A DNA stretch of 52,006 bases from an uncultured Mycoplasmatota bacterium (GCA_947576095.1 CANPPW010000006.1:1-52006), one strand, 5' to 3'. Shown: positions 1-9,990, numbered from the stretch's first letter. Numbers and translations are program-made. Notes: generated by a model not told the origin, from the sequence alone.

Positions 1-105
1 TTATAAACAAAGGATTTGAGAGATTTTACTTTCTAAAAAGTGTTTAAGTTAAGATATTACCATATTTAAACTAGATAAGTCAATCTCTTTTTCCTATTTA
101 TTATT

Positions 106-1617
106 TTATTTAGAAGTTTCTACTATTAAATTATTTCCAGTCATTTCCTTTGGAACTTCAATTTGCATTAAGTTTAGTATTGTAGGAGCAATATCCCCCA
201 GTTTCCCATCTTTTAATTTTAAACCTGATTTGGTTATTAAAAAAGGGACTTTTTCTTTTGAATGAGATGTCACAACATGATTTTCTTCATCTAACATTGT
301 ATCACAATTTCCATGATCAGCAGTTACAATCAAAATACCATTTTTTTCTTTTACTTTTTGATATAAATGGCCTAAACATTCATCTAAAACTTCAATAGAA
401 AGAATAGATGCTTCCATATTTCCTGTGTGTCCTACCATATCTCCATTCGCATAGTTTAAAATTACAATGTCATATCTATTTTCATCAAGTTTTCTTAAAA
501 GTGTATCTGTAATCTCATAAGCACTCATAGAAGGTTTTAAATCATAAGTTGCAACTTTAGGAGAAGGAATTAAAATTTTTTTTACACCTTTTAAATCTAG
601 TTCATTTCCACCATCAAAAAAATAAGTAACATGTGCATATTTTTCAGTTTCAGCAATTCGAAGTTGTTGAATACCATTATCAGAGAGAACTTTCCCTAAA
701 ATATTTTGGGGTTCTGGCAAATGAAAAGCTGGTGTACTTTTTACTTCCTCACTTACTTTCATCATCGTTACAACTTCTAAGTCGTCTAAAAACTTACGAT
801 CAAAATCTGTAAACTCTGGATTGGTAAAAGCCTTCCATAATTCTCTTAAACGATCTGGACGATAATTAAACACGATGATTCCATCATGATTTTCTATTAA
901 TCCCTCTTTGCAAAATGTTGCAGGTTCTATAAATTCATCATATATTTTTTCTTCGTAACTCTTTTTTATATATTCATCAATAGATAACATCTCATTTTCT
1001 AAAGTCGTCATTGCCTGGTATGCTTTGGAAATACGATCCCATCGATTATCTCGATCCATAGCATAATACCTGCCACTAATAGTTGCAATTTTATAATTTG
1101 GAAATGTCTTTAATTTTTCCATTAATAAGTTTATATAGTGCATAGCTGTATCAAAAAGAGTATCCCTTCCATCTAAAAACAAATGCAAATACACATGCTC
1201 CACATGCTCTTTTGTACACATATCTAATAAGGCAAATAAATGATTGATATGGGAATGAATTCCTCCATCACTGAGTAATCCTGCAAGGTGTAATTTAGAG
1301 TGATGATCTTTGGTATGCTGTATTACTTTTTTAAAGACTTGATTCTCAAAAAAACTACCATCTTTGATTTTACTTTGGATCAGTTCAAGGGGCTGATACA
1401 TAATACGGCCTGCACCTATATTCATATGCCCAACTTCACTATTGCCCATCTGTCCTTTTGGCAGACCTACCAAAGGGCCACTTGCTTCTAATAAACTATG
1501 GGGATAGTTTTTCCATAAATAATCAAAATTAGGTTTACATGCTTTTTTAAAGGCATTACCATGTTCTTCCCTTCGAATGCCTACTCCATCTAATATGCAA
1601 AGTACAATTGGTTTCAT
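106..1617 (-). CDS. gpmI: 2,3-bisphosphoglycerate-independent phosphoglycerate mutase
   Basis: This cytosolic glycolytic enzyme interconverts 3- and 2-phosphoglycerate using two Mn ions and a phosphoserine intermediate. The 503 residues match the usual length of about 510. The N-terminus carries the alkaline-phosphatase-superfamily metal motif LCILDGVG (Asp10). The catalytic serine is Ser60 in GQMGNSEVGHMN, and the C-terminal metal site TADHGNCD is present. An AGGTG ribosome site lies 6 bases before the ATG. It is transcribed alone: an 83-base gap separates it from the next gene upstream. Nothing is unusual, and the identification is secure. Confidence 0.97.
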   Translation of the reverse strand: MKPIVLCILDGVGIRREEHGNAFKKACKPNFDYLWKNYPHSLLEASGPLVGLPKGQMGNSEVGHMNIGAGRIMYQPLELIQSKIKDGSFFENQVFKKVIQHTKDHHSKLHLAGLLSDGGIHSHINHLFALLDMCTKEHVEHVYLHLFLDGRDTLFDTAMHYINLLMEKLKTFPNYKIATISGRYYAMDRDNRWDRISKAYQAMTTLENEMLSIDEYIKKSYEEKIYDEFIEPATFCKEGLIENHDGIIVFNYRPDRLRELWKAFTNPEFTDFDRKFLDDLEVVTMMKVSEEVKSTPAFHLPEPQNILGKVLSDNGIQQLRIAETEKYAHVTYFFDGGNELDLKGVKKILIPSPKVATYDLKPSMSAYEITDTLLRKLDENRYDIVILNYANGDMVGHTGNMEASILSIEVLDECLGHLYQKVKEKNGILIVTADHGNCDTMLDEENHVVTSHSKEKVPFLITKSGLKLKDGKLGDIAPTILNLMQIEVPKEMTGNNLIVETSK

Positions 1618-1700
1618 ATTATCACCTATATGTATTGTAACATATCTTTTTAAAAACTTTGTTACTTTTTTGAAGTATATTTTTCTTAATAATATATCAT

Positions 1701-2372
1701 TTACATTTTAGAACGCAATTGATTGATATGATCACTAATTACCCCCTTTATATTGGTTTGTTTTAATTTTTCTATTTCCTTTTTATCATTTACTGTCCAT
1801 ACATAACAAGGTTTTTTTTGAAAATATATTTTTACTAAATTGCTATGAACAGATAAAAAATCAAAAATATCATAATTCTTATTTTGATTTAAAGTATACC
1901 CTATTAAAAGGCCACATGAATATTCAGGATAATATTTTTTGAAATCTTTCAAAAACGCATAATCAAAACTACATATACATATTTTTTTATTTTTATATTT
2001 TCGAACACATTTCTCTAAAGCTTTAGCATATCTTTTATGATCCGCTAAAGTCGTTTTACATTCAATAATTAGTATTTTATTAGCTGGTAATTTCTCAAGA
2101 AGCTCTTTTAATGTATGAATTTTAAAAACATTTCCCTCAAATACAAATTGTTTTTTTTGAAGGTTCCTTAACTTAGATTTACATATACATGTATAATCAA
2201 ACGTTTTTTCTTTTAAAAAAAGATTATGTGATAATACAAGTTGATAGTCCTTTGTTAGATGTACATCCACCTCTATACCATCTACCAAAGGATTTTCTAG
2301 TGTTTTTAAGATATATTCTAATCTATTTTCCGCGTTTATTTTATCATTTCCTCTATGAGCTATATATTCCAT
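1701..2372 (-). CDS. glycerophosphodiester phosphodiesterase (GDPD, UgpQ-like)
   Basis: A 223-residue cytosolic GDPD-family enzyme that should hydrolyse glycerophosphodiesters to glycerol 3-phosphate and an alcohol. The TIM-barrel signature is visible: AHRGN near residue 5, AENRL at 14-18, the metal pair in GIEVDVHLTKD near 32-42, the catalytic His in LSHN, and IIECK in the middle. No signal peptide or membrane segment is present, so it acts on internal substrates. No purine-rich ribosome site lies before the ATG; the stretch upstream is T-rich. It follows the next gene by only 26 bases, so it may depend on read-through. The family is certain; the exact substrate is not. Confidence 0.9.
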   Translation of the reverse strand: MEYIAHRGNDKINAENRLEYILKTLENPLVDGIEVDVHLTKDYQLVLSHNLFLKEKTFDYTCICKSKLRNLQKKQFVFEGNVFKIHTLKELLEKLPANKILIIECKTTLADHKRYAKALEKCVRKYKNKKICICSFDYAFLKDFKKYYPEYSCGLLIGYTLNQNKNYDIFDFLSVHSNLVKIYFQKKPCYVWTVNDKKEIEKLKQTNIKGVISDHINQLRSKM

Positions 2373-2398
2373 ATTAAAATATATGCAAAAAAAGAAAA

Positions 2399-2917
2399 CT
2401 ATAACTCGTTTTCTTCCTTTACAAAATATTTACATATTTTATTTTTACCAATTTGTTTTTCTATACAAATTTCATAAAAATCATCCATATCAAAATTTTC
2501 CTTTAAAGTATCCTTACTACTACTAGTTGTATATAAACTTACAATATGAGTATTCGCCTGGATATGACAAATATCTGTATCTAATGTATATTGTATCTGA
2601 GGTCCATTTTTCTTTCCAAATGATAATTGAAATATATCTATACTCTGATATTCCCAAATACCATTATTATTCACAGAAATTGTTACATGACCAATATCAC
2701 CTGTAAATGTTTTATCTTCTAGACTATTTAGATCGTGAATATCTTTACTATCTAGTTTGATGTCAACCAATCCTTTTATAATTTTATTATCTACCATTTT
2801 TGGAAAAAACTCTGTTTCAATTTGAAATGTTACAATACTACTTCCCTCAAACATTCTTTGTCGAATGTTCATTTCGGAAAATTTTTCTCTAAATTTTTGT
2901 TTTTCTATTTCTATCAT
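2399..2917 (-). CDS. hypothetical protein at the end of the hemW-tmk cluster
   Basis: I do not recognise this family. An in-frame GTG lies three codons further out, but AGGTG sits 6 bases before the ATG used here, so the protein is 172 residues. It looks soluble and mixed alpha/beta, with many beta-prone stretches (SIVTFQIETEF, HVTISVNN, ANTHIVSLY) and no signal peptide or membrane helix. It starts 18 bases after the tmk stop and is the last gene of the dense unit running down from 5782. Its place suggests co-expression with dTMP kinase and the HD protein, but the sequence gives no function. Confidence 0.75.
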   Translation of the reverse strand: MIEIEKQKFREKFSEMNIRQRMFEGSSIVTFQIETEFFPKMVDNKIIKGLVDIKLDSKDIHDLNSLEDKTFTGDIGHVTISVNNNGIWEYQSIDIFQLSFGKKNGPQIQYTLDTDICHIQANTHIVSLYTTSSSKDTLKENFDMDDFYEICIEKQIGKNKICKYFVKEENEL

Positions 2918-2935
2918 AAAGTTCACCTATTATAT

Positions 2936-3613
2936 CTATAAATATTTTTTTACTTGTTTATATATTTCATCATGAATTTGTTCTATACTCTTTAATTTTG
3001 CATCTGAACACTCAATAGTAATAAATTGATATCGATCTGCAAGCTCTATATAAGCTTTTTCTGCATTCTCTAAATGTTCTATATCCCTTTCATTCTCATC
3101 TAATTTTTCTTGCTTATCTCTAAGATTTCGCAACAATATAATTTCATCTAAAGGAACGTGCAAAAATAAAGCAATATCTGGTTTTGGTAATTCTAAAAAT
3201 CCAAATTCCAAACTTTCAAGAGCATCCCACATCTCCATACGTTTTTTTCTATCATTTATTTTTCCACCCTGATAAGCCATATTAGAATACACATACCGAT
3301 CTAGCAATACATGAACACCATTTTCTAAAAGCCATGTAATTTTATCTATATTATATTTTCTATCTGCAGCAAAGTATAGAGCAGAAACCTTAGGATCTAC
3401 ATGACTAGGTCCTTCTAAAAACCAAGAGGAACATATATCATTTTTGCCTAAATAAGGACCTGCGATAATCTTTCCTGTTGGGGACTGGTAATTGGGATAA
3501 CTGAACGTTTCAATACGAATTTGTTCACTTCTAAGTCTTTCAACCAAAAGGTTCGATTGTGTCCGTTTTCCTGAGCAATCAGTTCCTTCGATTACAATCA
3601 GTTTTCCTTTCAT
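2936..3613 (-). CDS. tmk: dTMP kinase (thymidylate kinase)
   Basis: Phosphorylates dTMP to dTDP in pyrimidine deoxynucleotide synthesis. The P-loop is IEGTDCSGKRTQ near residues 8-19. The nucleotide-binding DRY motif is in LLDRYVYSN around 101-109, followed by the typical AYQGG stretch, and a lid-like region rich in charged residues lies around 165-185. The 225 residues are slightly longer than the usual 205-215. The TDCSGK form of the P-loop, with Cys, resembles a less common bacterial branch rather than the Bacillus enzyme. AGGAGG lies five bases before the ATG. The HD-domain gene ends 9 bases upstream, so the two form one unit. Confidence 0.92.
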   Translation of the reverse strand: MKGKLIVIEGTDCSGKRTQSNLLVERLRSEQIRIETFSYPNYQSPTGKIIAGPYLGKNDICSSWFLEGPSHVDPKVSALYFAADRKYNIDKITWLLENGVHVLLDRYVYSNMAYQGGKINDRKKRMEMWDALESLEFGFLELPKPDIALFLHVPLDEIILLRNLRDKQEKLDENERDIEHLENAEKAYIELADRYQFITIECSDAKLKSIEQIHDEIYKQVKKYL

Positions 3614-3622
3614 AGTATCCTC

Positions 3623-4207
3623 CTACTCTACAATATCATTATCTTTAAAGGTAATATTTAAAAACTTTTTACTAGATAAAAAATCACACATATGTACAAA
3701 TTTTTGGTACTTATTACTTGGCTTAGGAAGTATAGTATCACTATAATTGCTTGTATTCCATGGTCCCATATGACTTTCAATCATATTAGTGAGTAAACGA
3801 ATTTCTCCATTTGTGAAATTTAATTCTTCTTTGTGCTTTTCAATATAATGAGAGGCAATAAGAGGATGATCAAACAATACATATTGGGATTTCTCGATAC
3901 CATGTTTAAATCCATCATGAACAAGTAATGCAATTAAAATGAGATCTTTTTCATCTTGATTAAATACATTCCCAATACTCTCATCTTGTAATAATTCATA
4001 AGCAATTCGAATTGCTGCTTTTGTATGTCTTACAAGACCACCTTCTCCTAATGAAAATGAGGGATGATATTTCCCAGTGGAACTTGCAGCCACTTCAAAA
4101 AAATAATCTGGCAAAAACATTACTAATTTTTTTGCATTTTCTCTATATCGTGGGTTTTGTATATAACTATATTCTCTTTTAAAGGCTTCTTCTCTAATCA
4201 TTTTCAT
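3623..4207 (-). CDS. HD-domain phosphohydrolase-like protein
   Basis: A roughly 194-residue cytosolic protein with the metal-binding HD signature: a first His in GLVRHTKAAIRI and the HD doublet in LLVHDGFKHG, followed by later His positions (FDHPLIASHYIEKHKE, MIESHMGPW). HD proteins hydrolyse nucleotide or nucleic-acid phosphoesters; the substrate here is unknown. The chosen start is the ATG with GGAG seven bases upstream, two codons inside the longest frame. It overlaps the end of hemW by 14 bases and precedes tmk by 9, so all three are likely translated from one message. A link to nucleotide handling through tmk is inference. Confidence 0.8.
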   Translation of the reverse strand: MKMIREEAFKREYSYIQNPRYRENAKKLVMFLPDYFFEVAASSTGKYHPSFSLGEGGLVRHTKAAIRIAYELLQDESIGNVFNQDEKDLILIALLVHDGFKHGIEKSQYVLFDHPLIASHYIEKHKEELNFTNGEIRLLTNMIESHMGPWNTSNYSDTILPKPSNKYQKFVHMCDFLSSKKFLNITFKDNDIVE

Positions 4208-5300
4208 GTTCACTCTCCTTCAGTAGACCAATTAGAATTTCATTCATTACATATATATATTGGGGATTTATATATATTTGTTTTTGATTTTCTTGTAATT
4301 TTCCTTCTTTGATTAATTTTGAAATAGCATAATAATCATTCATATGTTTATGATATTTACTATAAAAATTCTTTTTTGATATTCCTTTTATTTTACGAAA
4401 ACCTAACATCCATTCATGCTCTACTATGTCCTTTTTACTTAGGATACTTTGATAAAGTACATAATTTCCCTTTATATAGTTATGTAAACTTCTGGTATTT
4501 TGATATCTCATACTTGCAATATATCCACTCGCACCGAGACCAAACCCATAATAATGTTCATTATTCCAATAAGTAAGATTGTGTAAAGAAGCATATCCTT
4601 TCTTACAAAAATTACTTACTTCGTAATGTTCATACCCATATTTTTTTAGTAATAAACAAATTTTTTCATACATAGATGCATCCAAATCTTCACCTATTTC
4701 CTTAGTACCATTTATATAAAGCTTTGTATGAGGCTCTAAAATTAGTGAATACATAGAAATATGGGGAACATCCAATTCTAAAAATAAACGAATATCTGTT
4801 TCTACATCTTCTATTTTTTGATGGGGAAATGCATACATAAAATCTACATTGATATTAGAAAATCCAACTTTTTTTGCCAAATTTATTATCCCATAAACAT
4901 CCTCTTTGCGATGATTTCTTTGAAGAAATTTCAAATATTTTTTATGAAAAGTTTGGACTCCTATACTAAGACGATTGACTCCATACTTATAAAGTAACTT
5001 CAGTTTTTCTTCTGTAATATTTTCAACATTGCACTCAAAAGTAAATTCAACTTTAGAACTTTTTCGAAATTTATTTATAATTTTAAATAATCTTTCAAGT
5101 TCTTCCTTTGTTAAACAGGAGGGACTTCCTCCACCTATATAAAGTGTTTCAATTTTCTCGCCATGATAACGATTTAAAATTTCTTTCTGTAAGGCATTTA
5201 AATAAGGAATTACCCATTTTTTTTGATAATACATTTTGCAAAAATCACAATAAGAACAAATATTTTCACAGAAAGGAATATGTATATAAACAGAACGCAT
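4194..5300 (-). CDS. hemW: HemW-like radical SAM protein
   Basis: A 368-residue radical SAM protein of the HemN/HemW family. The 4Fe-4S motif is in IHIPFCENICSYCDFC (CxxxCxxC near residues 11-18), followed by YIGGGSPS and GVNRLSIGVQTF, both typical of the family. HemW proteins are heme chaperones; true HemN oxidases carry a fourth cysteine two residues after the third. The extra Cys here is three residues after it, so HemW fits better than coproporphyrinogen oxidase. The ATG overlaps the TGA of the preceding gene by one base (TGATG), showing translational coupling. No other heme gene is in the window. Confidence 0.88.
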   Translation of the reverse strand: MRSVYIHIPFCENICSYCDFCKMYYQKKWVIPYLNALQKEILNRYHGEKIETLYIGGGSPSCLTKEELERLFKIINKFRKSSKVEFTFECNVENITEEKLKLLYKYGVNRLSIGVQTFHKKYLKFLQRNHRKEDVYGIINLAKKVGFSNINVDFMYAFPHQKIEDVETDIRLFLELDVPHISMYSLILEPHTKLYINGTKEIGEDLDASMYEKICLLLKKYGYEHYEVSNFCKKGYASLHNLTYWNNEHYYGFGLGASGYIASMRYQNTRSLHNYIKGNYVLYQSILSKKDIVEHEWMLGFRKIKGISKKNFYSKYHKHMNDYYAISKLIKEGKLQENQKQIYINPQYIYVMNEILIGLLKESEHEND

Positions 5301-5782
5301 CAAACAGTCCTTACTAAAATATCAGATGTATTTTTTAATAAACATCTTTGTTGTTCTGTTAAATAAATTCTATTAAGAGCCTGATTAGATATAAACCTTT
5401 TTTTCAGGTAATATGCTTTTGTAAAATAAATTTTTAAGTGATAAATAGGCATTTGTCTTTCTATTTTTTGAATCGTACAATGAGCTACTTGAGCTGCTTT
5501 ATATTTTTTCTCTGCATTTACTTTTAAAGTATTTATGACACAAACTTTTATATCAAAATCATCAGGTTGTACAGGAATCAATCCTAAAAATTGATTTACA
5601 ATTTGGATTGTTTTTTGATAATCTACAAATTCCTCTATTTCACCAGGCGTGACTTCATCAATTGTTTTTTGTAATAAGTCTATGCCTGTTGCAACTCGAA
5701 ATATTTGCTCAATAGAACAATCGTCTACTTCATATATTTGTTTTAACGTTTCTTTATCAATAGAAAAGGGTTTATAATTCAT
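5300..5782 (-). CDS. hypothetical protein coupled to hemW
   Basis: A 160-residue soluble protein I do not recognise. It is mainly alpha-helical by inspection, with a C-terminal half rich in Lys, Tyr and Ile and no obvious catalytic motif, signal peptide or membrane segment. Its TGA shares a base with the hemW ATG, so it is the first gene of the unit that continues through hemW, the HD gene and tmk. GTAGGT-like purine-rich sequence precedes the ATG, and a TATAAT-like box lies about 25 bases upstream at 5805-5810 (minus strand). The coupling supports a real gene. No function is proposed. Confidence 0.75.
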   Translation of the reverse strand: MNYKPFSIDKETLKQIYEVDDCSIEQIFRVATGIDLLQKTIDEVTPGEIEEFVDYQKTIQIVNQFLGLIPVQPDDFDIKVCVINTLKVNAEKKYKAAQVAHCTIQKIERQMPIYHLKIYFTKAYYLKKRFISNQALNRIYLTEQQRCLLKNTSDILVRTV

Positions 5783-5810
5783 ACCTACTCACCTACGTCT
5801 TCATTATAAC

Positions 5811-5839
5811 AAAAAAAATGGTATTAAACCACTTTTTTT
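5811..5839 (-). terminator. rho-independent terminator after the 454-aa gene
   Basis: Read on the minus strand, A/G-rich GTGGT and ACCAT arms enclose a five-base loop and run into eight Ts. The stem is extended by A:T pairs on both sides, so it could work in either direction. It sits 11 bases past the stop of the 5850-7214 gene and just before the promoter region of the 5300-5782 gene. Confidence 0.6.
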
Positions 5840-5849
5840 CATAAATCTC

Positions 5850-7214
5850 TTATTTTTTCTTGCATTTTGCCTTTTCTAGGTGTTCTAAAACATACTTTTT
5901 ATCTTTGTATATTTCTAAAGCATTTATAATTTCAAGAAATAATTCTTGTCCATAAATTTTATATACCAATTCATCAGTAAGCAAACGCATCATCTCATCA
6001 TCAGAGCAAAGTATTGATTTTTTCAGCTCAAATAAATTCCCATGATAAAGTAGATACCCTTCTATCATACTACTCACACGCATCTTTCTTTTTGAAACTT
6101 GTGGGGATGTTAATTCTTTTTCTAAAGCTAGTGCTCTTTCTAATCTTTCATATGTATCTTCCTTTAGAAGTTCACGGATTCCCTCGCTTTCAATACTAGA
6201 AAGGATATAATTATAATTATATCCATACTCCGTTTTAAGACGGAGTATATACTTAATATTTCCATAATTTTGTAAGAAAAGGGCAACACAATCTAGTATT
6301 TTTTTCTGATATGGTGTTACTTTGATTATGGAAGGCTTTACAATCGCAATCAATTCAGGATCCCGAATAATAGTATATTGAAACCTCCTACTATCTGCAT
6401 AGAGTGTTAACTCCTTACCTTTTTGTTTGATTTGCTCAGCAATTTCTTCACCATAATATCTTTTAAACAAATCATCTGAAACATATTTGCTTAATTGAGT
6501 AGACTTGAATCTTGGATCCGTCATTGAATATCTGGAATGCAAATATATATATACAGCTTCATCCAGTGCACGAAGACGATGTATATTTTTTTGTTGTTCA
6601 CGTTCTTGCTTCGAATATAAGCCTATCTGTTCTATTTTTACTTCAATCATTCTATATATCTCTCTTGAAAAAATAGATTGTAAAAGATCCTTATCACCAA
6701 GATACTTATGGATTGTTGTTTCCTTGAACTTGGAAATTTCCACAATTTTTTTATAAGTTGGAGTCGAAATATTTAGTAAACTATATACGATTGTTAAAGC
6801 GGTTTGGTGTTTCTTTAAAGACCAATCCACATCAGGATTTTGAAGTTGATCGATTGATACTTGTACACCCTTATTTTGTAGCCCCCTCATATCTTCTCTA
6901 TTCCTTTGTTCATTTTCAAATTGCTGATATATAGATGGTTTTAAAAGTTTCTGAATACCCATTTGTATTATCATACATTTCATATATTCTCTACTAATTT
7001 TTAATTTAGTATTCGAAAATGATAGAAAAAATAAATAAAATATCCTTAATTTTAGTAATTCATCCTCGTTTAAATCAAATAAATCACACTGAACCAAATT
7101 AGAAAGTTCTCTTTTTTCACAACTTGTCATTTGATTAAAAATTGTAGATTTTACCCGCCCTTCTCTTTGGCTCATATCCAAATCTGTATTATACATTAAA
7201 GCATTTGCAATCAT
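5850..7214 (-). CDS. 454-aa helical protein with degenerate HTH-like repeats
   Basis: No family is recognised with certainty. The protein is soluble and almost entirely helical. Three or four stretches share the same outline: residues about 140-182 (with ISKFKETTIHKYLGDKDLL, which reads like a helix-turn-helix), 215-267, 302-361 and 380-433. Each has a hydrophobic helix, a short turn such as YGNI or HGNL, and a second helix ending near a Leu/Ala-rich segment. This resembles the SpoIIID-type 'HTH plus replication of units' seen in Bacilli, so a DNA-binding or regulatory role is plausible but inferred. A strong GGGGG ribosome site precedes the ATG. The gene is single, with a terminator after it. 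Confidence 0.7.
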   Translation of the reverse strand: MIANALMYNTDLDMSQREGRVKSTIFNQMTSCEKRELSNLVQCDLFDLNEDELLKLRIFYLFFLSFSNTKLKISREYMKCMIIQMGIQKLLKPSIYQQFENEQRNREDMRGLQNKGVQVSIDQLQNPDVDWSLKKHQTALTIVYSLLNISTPTYKKIVEISKFKETTIHKYLGDKDLLQSIFSREIYRMIEVKIEQIGLYSKQEREQQKNIHRLRALDEAVYIYLHSRYSMTDPRFKSTQLSKYVSDDLFKRYYGEEIAEQIKQKGKELTLYADSRRFQYTIIRDPELIAIVKPSIIKVTPYQKKILDCVALFLQNYGNIKYILRLKTEYGYNYNYILSSIESEGIRELLKEDTYERLERALALEKELTSPQVSKRKMRVSSMIEGYLLYHGNLFELKKSILCSDDEMMRLLTDELVYKIYGQELFLEIINALEIYKDKKYVLEHLEKAKCKKK

Positions 7215-7360
7215 ACATCATCCCCCTTTTTTACGCGTTATTATAACACAAATTATATAAATGTCAAATTATTTGTAATCATTTGTATGATTAATTTGTG
7301 ATAATTTTATGTTGTATCGTTTTTTGAAAATGTCATTCAAAAAAATATTATATACAGAGA

Positions 7361-7392
7361 CAAAAAAACGATCATTTTTAATAATGAACGTT
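7361..7392 (-). terminator. terminator overlapping the stop of the 203-aa gene
   Basis: On the minus strand AACG-T-TCAT pairs with ATGA-T-CGTT around an A/T loop, with one T:T mismatch, and is followed directly by seven Ts. The stem contains the stop codon of the gene that ends at 7378. Confidence 0.6.
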
Positions 7393-7989
7393 ATGTCCAA
7401 ACCATTCACGAAATCCTGGGGTTAGTGATAATCTTTTGGCTCTACTTGCTTCTCTTGCCTCATTTATTTTAATATTTCTTATATGATAAAGGGCATTGGC
7501 AACATAATCTGCAGCTGTTTTATCATCTATATTAGGATGAGCCTCTTTAATTTTAGAATATATCGCTCTTCCCAAATCTAATTCACACAAAAGCTCTGTG
7601 TGGATCGCTCCATTATAATTATGAAAATTACGATGACTTGAAAAAAAGGCATTCATCATTTGATACTCAAGTGAGTAGTTTTTTCTTTCTGTAGCTTCTT
7701 CACGTAATCCACATTTAATACAACTACTATATTCATATTTACGGCCCTCATATCCATCATGTTCAATAGATGAATAAACCCATATATGATGACAAGATAA
7801 ATAGCGATAGCTAATTTCAATCCTTTGATATAGATCTTTTTGACTTTTAATGAGTCGTTCTTCCTGACTACATAATTTCAAATACGCCTCTACTGGAACT
7901 GCATCACTCTGTTTTAGGTCATTCATTTGGCTTTTAATATTCCAAAGTTGTGTCTCACCATCTTTATATGCTTGTATTAAATCCTCCAT
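7378..7989 (-). CDS. hypothetical protein with a possible zinc site
   Basis: A 203-residue protein with no recognised family. Residues 1-60 look like a helical hairpin or coiled coil. A likely metal site follows: SCHHIW with Cys66, His67 and His68, then CIKCG with Cys90 and Cys93, the spacing of a small treble-clef or zinc-knuckle fold. The C-terminal half is helical and His/Asn-rich. The start is well marked by GGGAGG seven bases before the ATG. It lies alone between lepA and the 454-aa gene and has its own terminator. Nucleic-acid binding would be a guess from the zinc-like site alone. Confidence 0.7.
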   Translation of the reverse strand: MEDLIQAYKDGETQLWNIKSQMNDLKQSDAVPVEAYLKLCSQEERLIKSQKDLYQRIEISYRYLSCHHIWVYSSIEHDGYEGRKYEYSSCIKCGLREEATERKNYSLEYQMMNAFFSSHRNFHNYNGAIHTELLCELDLGRAIYSKIKEAHPNIDDKTAADYVANALYHIRNIKINEAREASRAKRLSLTPGFREWFGHNVHY

Positions 7990-8090
7990 TATAAAACCTC
8001 CCTCTAATCAACATTATAATAGATTTGTGCTACAAAATCAATTATTTTTTAGTTTAGTGTTCATTATTTTCTCCAATTTTACCATATAAA

Positions 8091-9887
8091 CTACTCTTCT
8101 TCCATAGATAGTACTGATAAAAATGCCTCTTGTGGTACTTCTACACTTCCCACCATTTTCATTCTTTTCTTACCTTCCTTTTGTTTTTCAAGTAACTTTC
8201 TTTTACGGGAAACATCTCCACCATAACATTTTGCTAAAACATTTTTTCTCATTGCCTTAATATCTGCCCTTGCAATTGCTTTAGATCCAATACTTGCTTG
8301 AATTGGGACTTCAAATAATTGTCGTGGGATTTTTTTTCTTAAATTTTCTACAATGGCACGACCTCTTTTATAAGCAAAATCTTTATGTACAATCATGCTT
8401 AATGCATCTACAATCTCACCATTTAATAAAATATCCATCTTTACAAGATTACTGCTTTTATATCCCGCAAGCTCATAATCAAAAGAAGCATATCCTTTGG
8501 TATATGATTTTAATTTATCAAAAAAGTCATATACCACCTCTGATAGTGGAATCTCATAGTGAATATTTACTCTTGCAGTATCTAGATATTCAATTGAAAG
8601 ATAATTTCCTCTTTTATTTTGACAAAGTTCCATAATAGGACCTATATAAGTACTAGGTACAAAAATATTGGTTTTAATATATGGTTCTTTAATATCCAAA
8701 ATTTTACCTCTATCAGGCATTTTTACAGGACTATCTACAGATATTACACTATGATCTGTTAAAGTCACCTCATAAATAACTGAAGGTGATGTTGCAATCA
8801 AATCAATATTAAATTCCCTTTCAATCCGTTCCTCAATAATTTCCATATGTAAAAGTCCTAAAAAGCCACAACGAAATCCAAATCCTAGGGCTTTAGAAGT
8901 TTCTGGTTCAAACTCTAGGGAAGCATCATTCAGTTTCAATTTTTCTAAGGCTTCTCTTAAATCTGGATATTTAGAAGACTCCAATGGATAAAGTCCACAA
9001 AAAACCATTGGTTTCATAGGTTTATATCCTGGCAAAGGCATTTTGGCCATATGATTTTTTAATGTAATCGTATCTCCTACTTTTACATCTTCAATTCCTT
9101 TAATACTTGCACAAATAAAGCCAACTTCACCAGCTATTAATTGCTTTTTTAACTTTTCTTTTGGTGTATGCACACCTAACTCTGTTACCTCATAACTTAC
9201 ACCTGTCTGCATCATATATATTTCATCATGAATAGAGACTTTTCCAGACATAATGCGAACATGAGCAACAACACCTTTATAAGAATCATAAACACTATCA
9301 AAAATAAGGGCCTTTAAAGGTTCTTTTTCGATATAAGGAGATGGAACCCTTTCTATAATAGCCTCTACCAACTCTGGAATTCCAATTCCATTTTTCGCAC
9401 TTGTTAAAATAATTTCATCCTCTTTAAATCCTAATGTATCCATAAGCTCTTTTTTTACTTTTTCTGGATCTGCATTCGGAAGATCAATTTTATTAATAAC
9501 TGGTATAATGGTTAAATTATGCTCCAAGGCTAGATAAACATTAGCAAGGGTTTGTGCCTCAATTCCCTGCGCAGCATCTACGACCAAGATAGCCCCCTCA
9601 CAAGCGGCTAGTGAACGAGACACTTCATAGCTGAAATCTACATGACCTGGGGTATCAATTAAATGAAGAATATATTCTTCATTTTTATAATAATAAGAAA
9701 GTTGAACAGCATTTAATTTTATAGTAATTCCTCTTTCTCTTTCCAAATCCATACTATCTAATAATTGATCTTGTCTTTCTCTTTCTGTAATCGCACCAGT
9801 AAGTTCTAAAATGCGATCAGCAAGTGTACTTTTGCCATGATCGATATGAGCAATAATAGAAAAATTACGAATATTTTTTTGATTCAT
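8091..9887 (-). CDS. lepA: elongation factor 4 (LepA) ribosomal GTPase
   Basis: A membrane- or ribosome-associated translational GTPase implicated in back-translocation and 30S biogenesis. The G1 motif AHIDHGKST lies near residue 15, followed by RERGITIKL (switch I), [12 protein letters not shown] (G3) and NKIDLP (G4). The LepA-specific C-terminal domain is complete ([19 protein letters not shown], ending in a Glu-rich tail). The longest frame starts with a GTG inside the ribosome site. GAGGTG followed six bases later by ATG shows that the real start gives 598 residues, the normal length. It is monocistronic here, in the same region as hemW, as in many Firmicutes. Confidence 0.97.
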   Translation of the reverse strand: MNQKNIRNFSIIAHIDHGKSTLADRILELTGAITERERQDQLLDSMDLERERGITIKLNAVQLSYYYKNEEYILHLIDTPGHVDFSYEVSRSLAACEGAILVVDAAQGIEAQTLANVYLALEHNLTIIPVINKIDLPNADPEKVKKELMDTLGFKEDEIILTSAKNGIGIPELVEAIIERVPSPYIEKEPLKALIFDSVYDSYKGVVAHVRIMSGKVSIHDEIYMMQTGVSYEVTELGVHTPKEKLKKQLIAGEVGFICASIKGIEDVKVGDTITLKNHMAKMPLPGYKPMKPMVFCGLYPLESSKYPDLREALEKLKLNDASLEFEPETSKALGFGFRCGFLGLLHMEIIEERIEREFNIDLIATSPSVIYEVTLTDHSVISVDSPVKMPDRGKILDIKEPYIKTNIFVPSTYIGPIMELCQNKRGNYLSIEYLDTARVNIHYEIPLSEVVYDFFDKLKSYTKGYASFDYELAGYKSSNLVKMDILLNGEIVDALSMIVHKDFAYKRGRAIVENLRKKIPRQLFEVPIQASIGSKAIARADIKAMRKNVLAKCYGGDVSRKRKLLEKQKEGKKRMKMVGSVEVPQEAFLSVLSMEEE

Positions 9888-9990
9888 ATATTTCACCTCA
9901 AGTATTCATATTATATCATATTCTTTTATAAAATTTGACAAAAACAATAAATGATACTATGATAGTGATTCAAAAAAGGGGGGCATAACT

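Noticed and set aside
19-88. tRNA-like outline at the left edge (AGAGATT and AATCTCT, 70 bases apart)
   Set aside because: The seven-pair end stem exists, but there is no GG in the D loop, no TTC in a T loop and no sound anticodon arm. It is more likely a chance pairing in A/T-rich sequence or a weak terminator.
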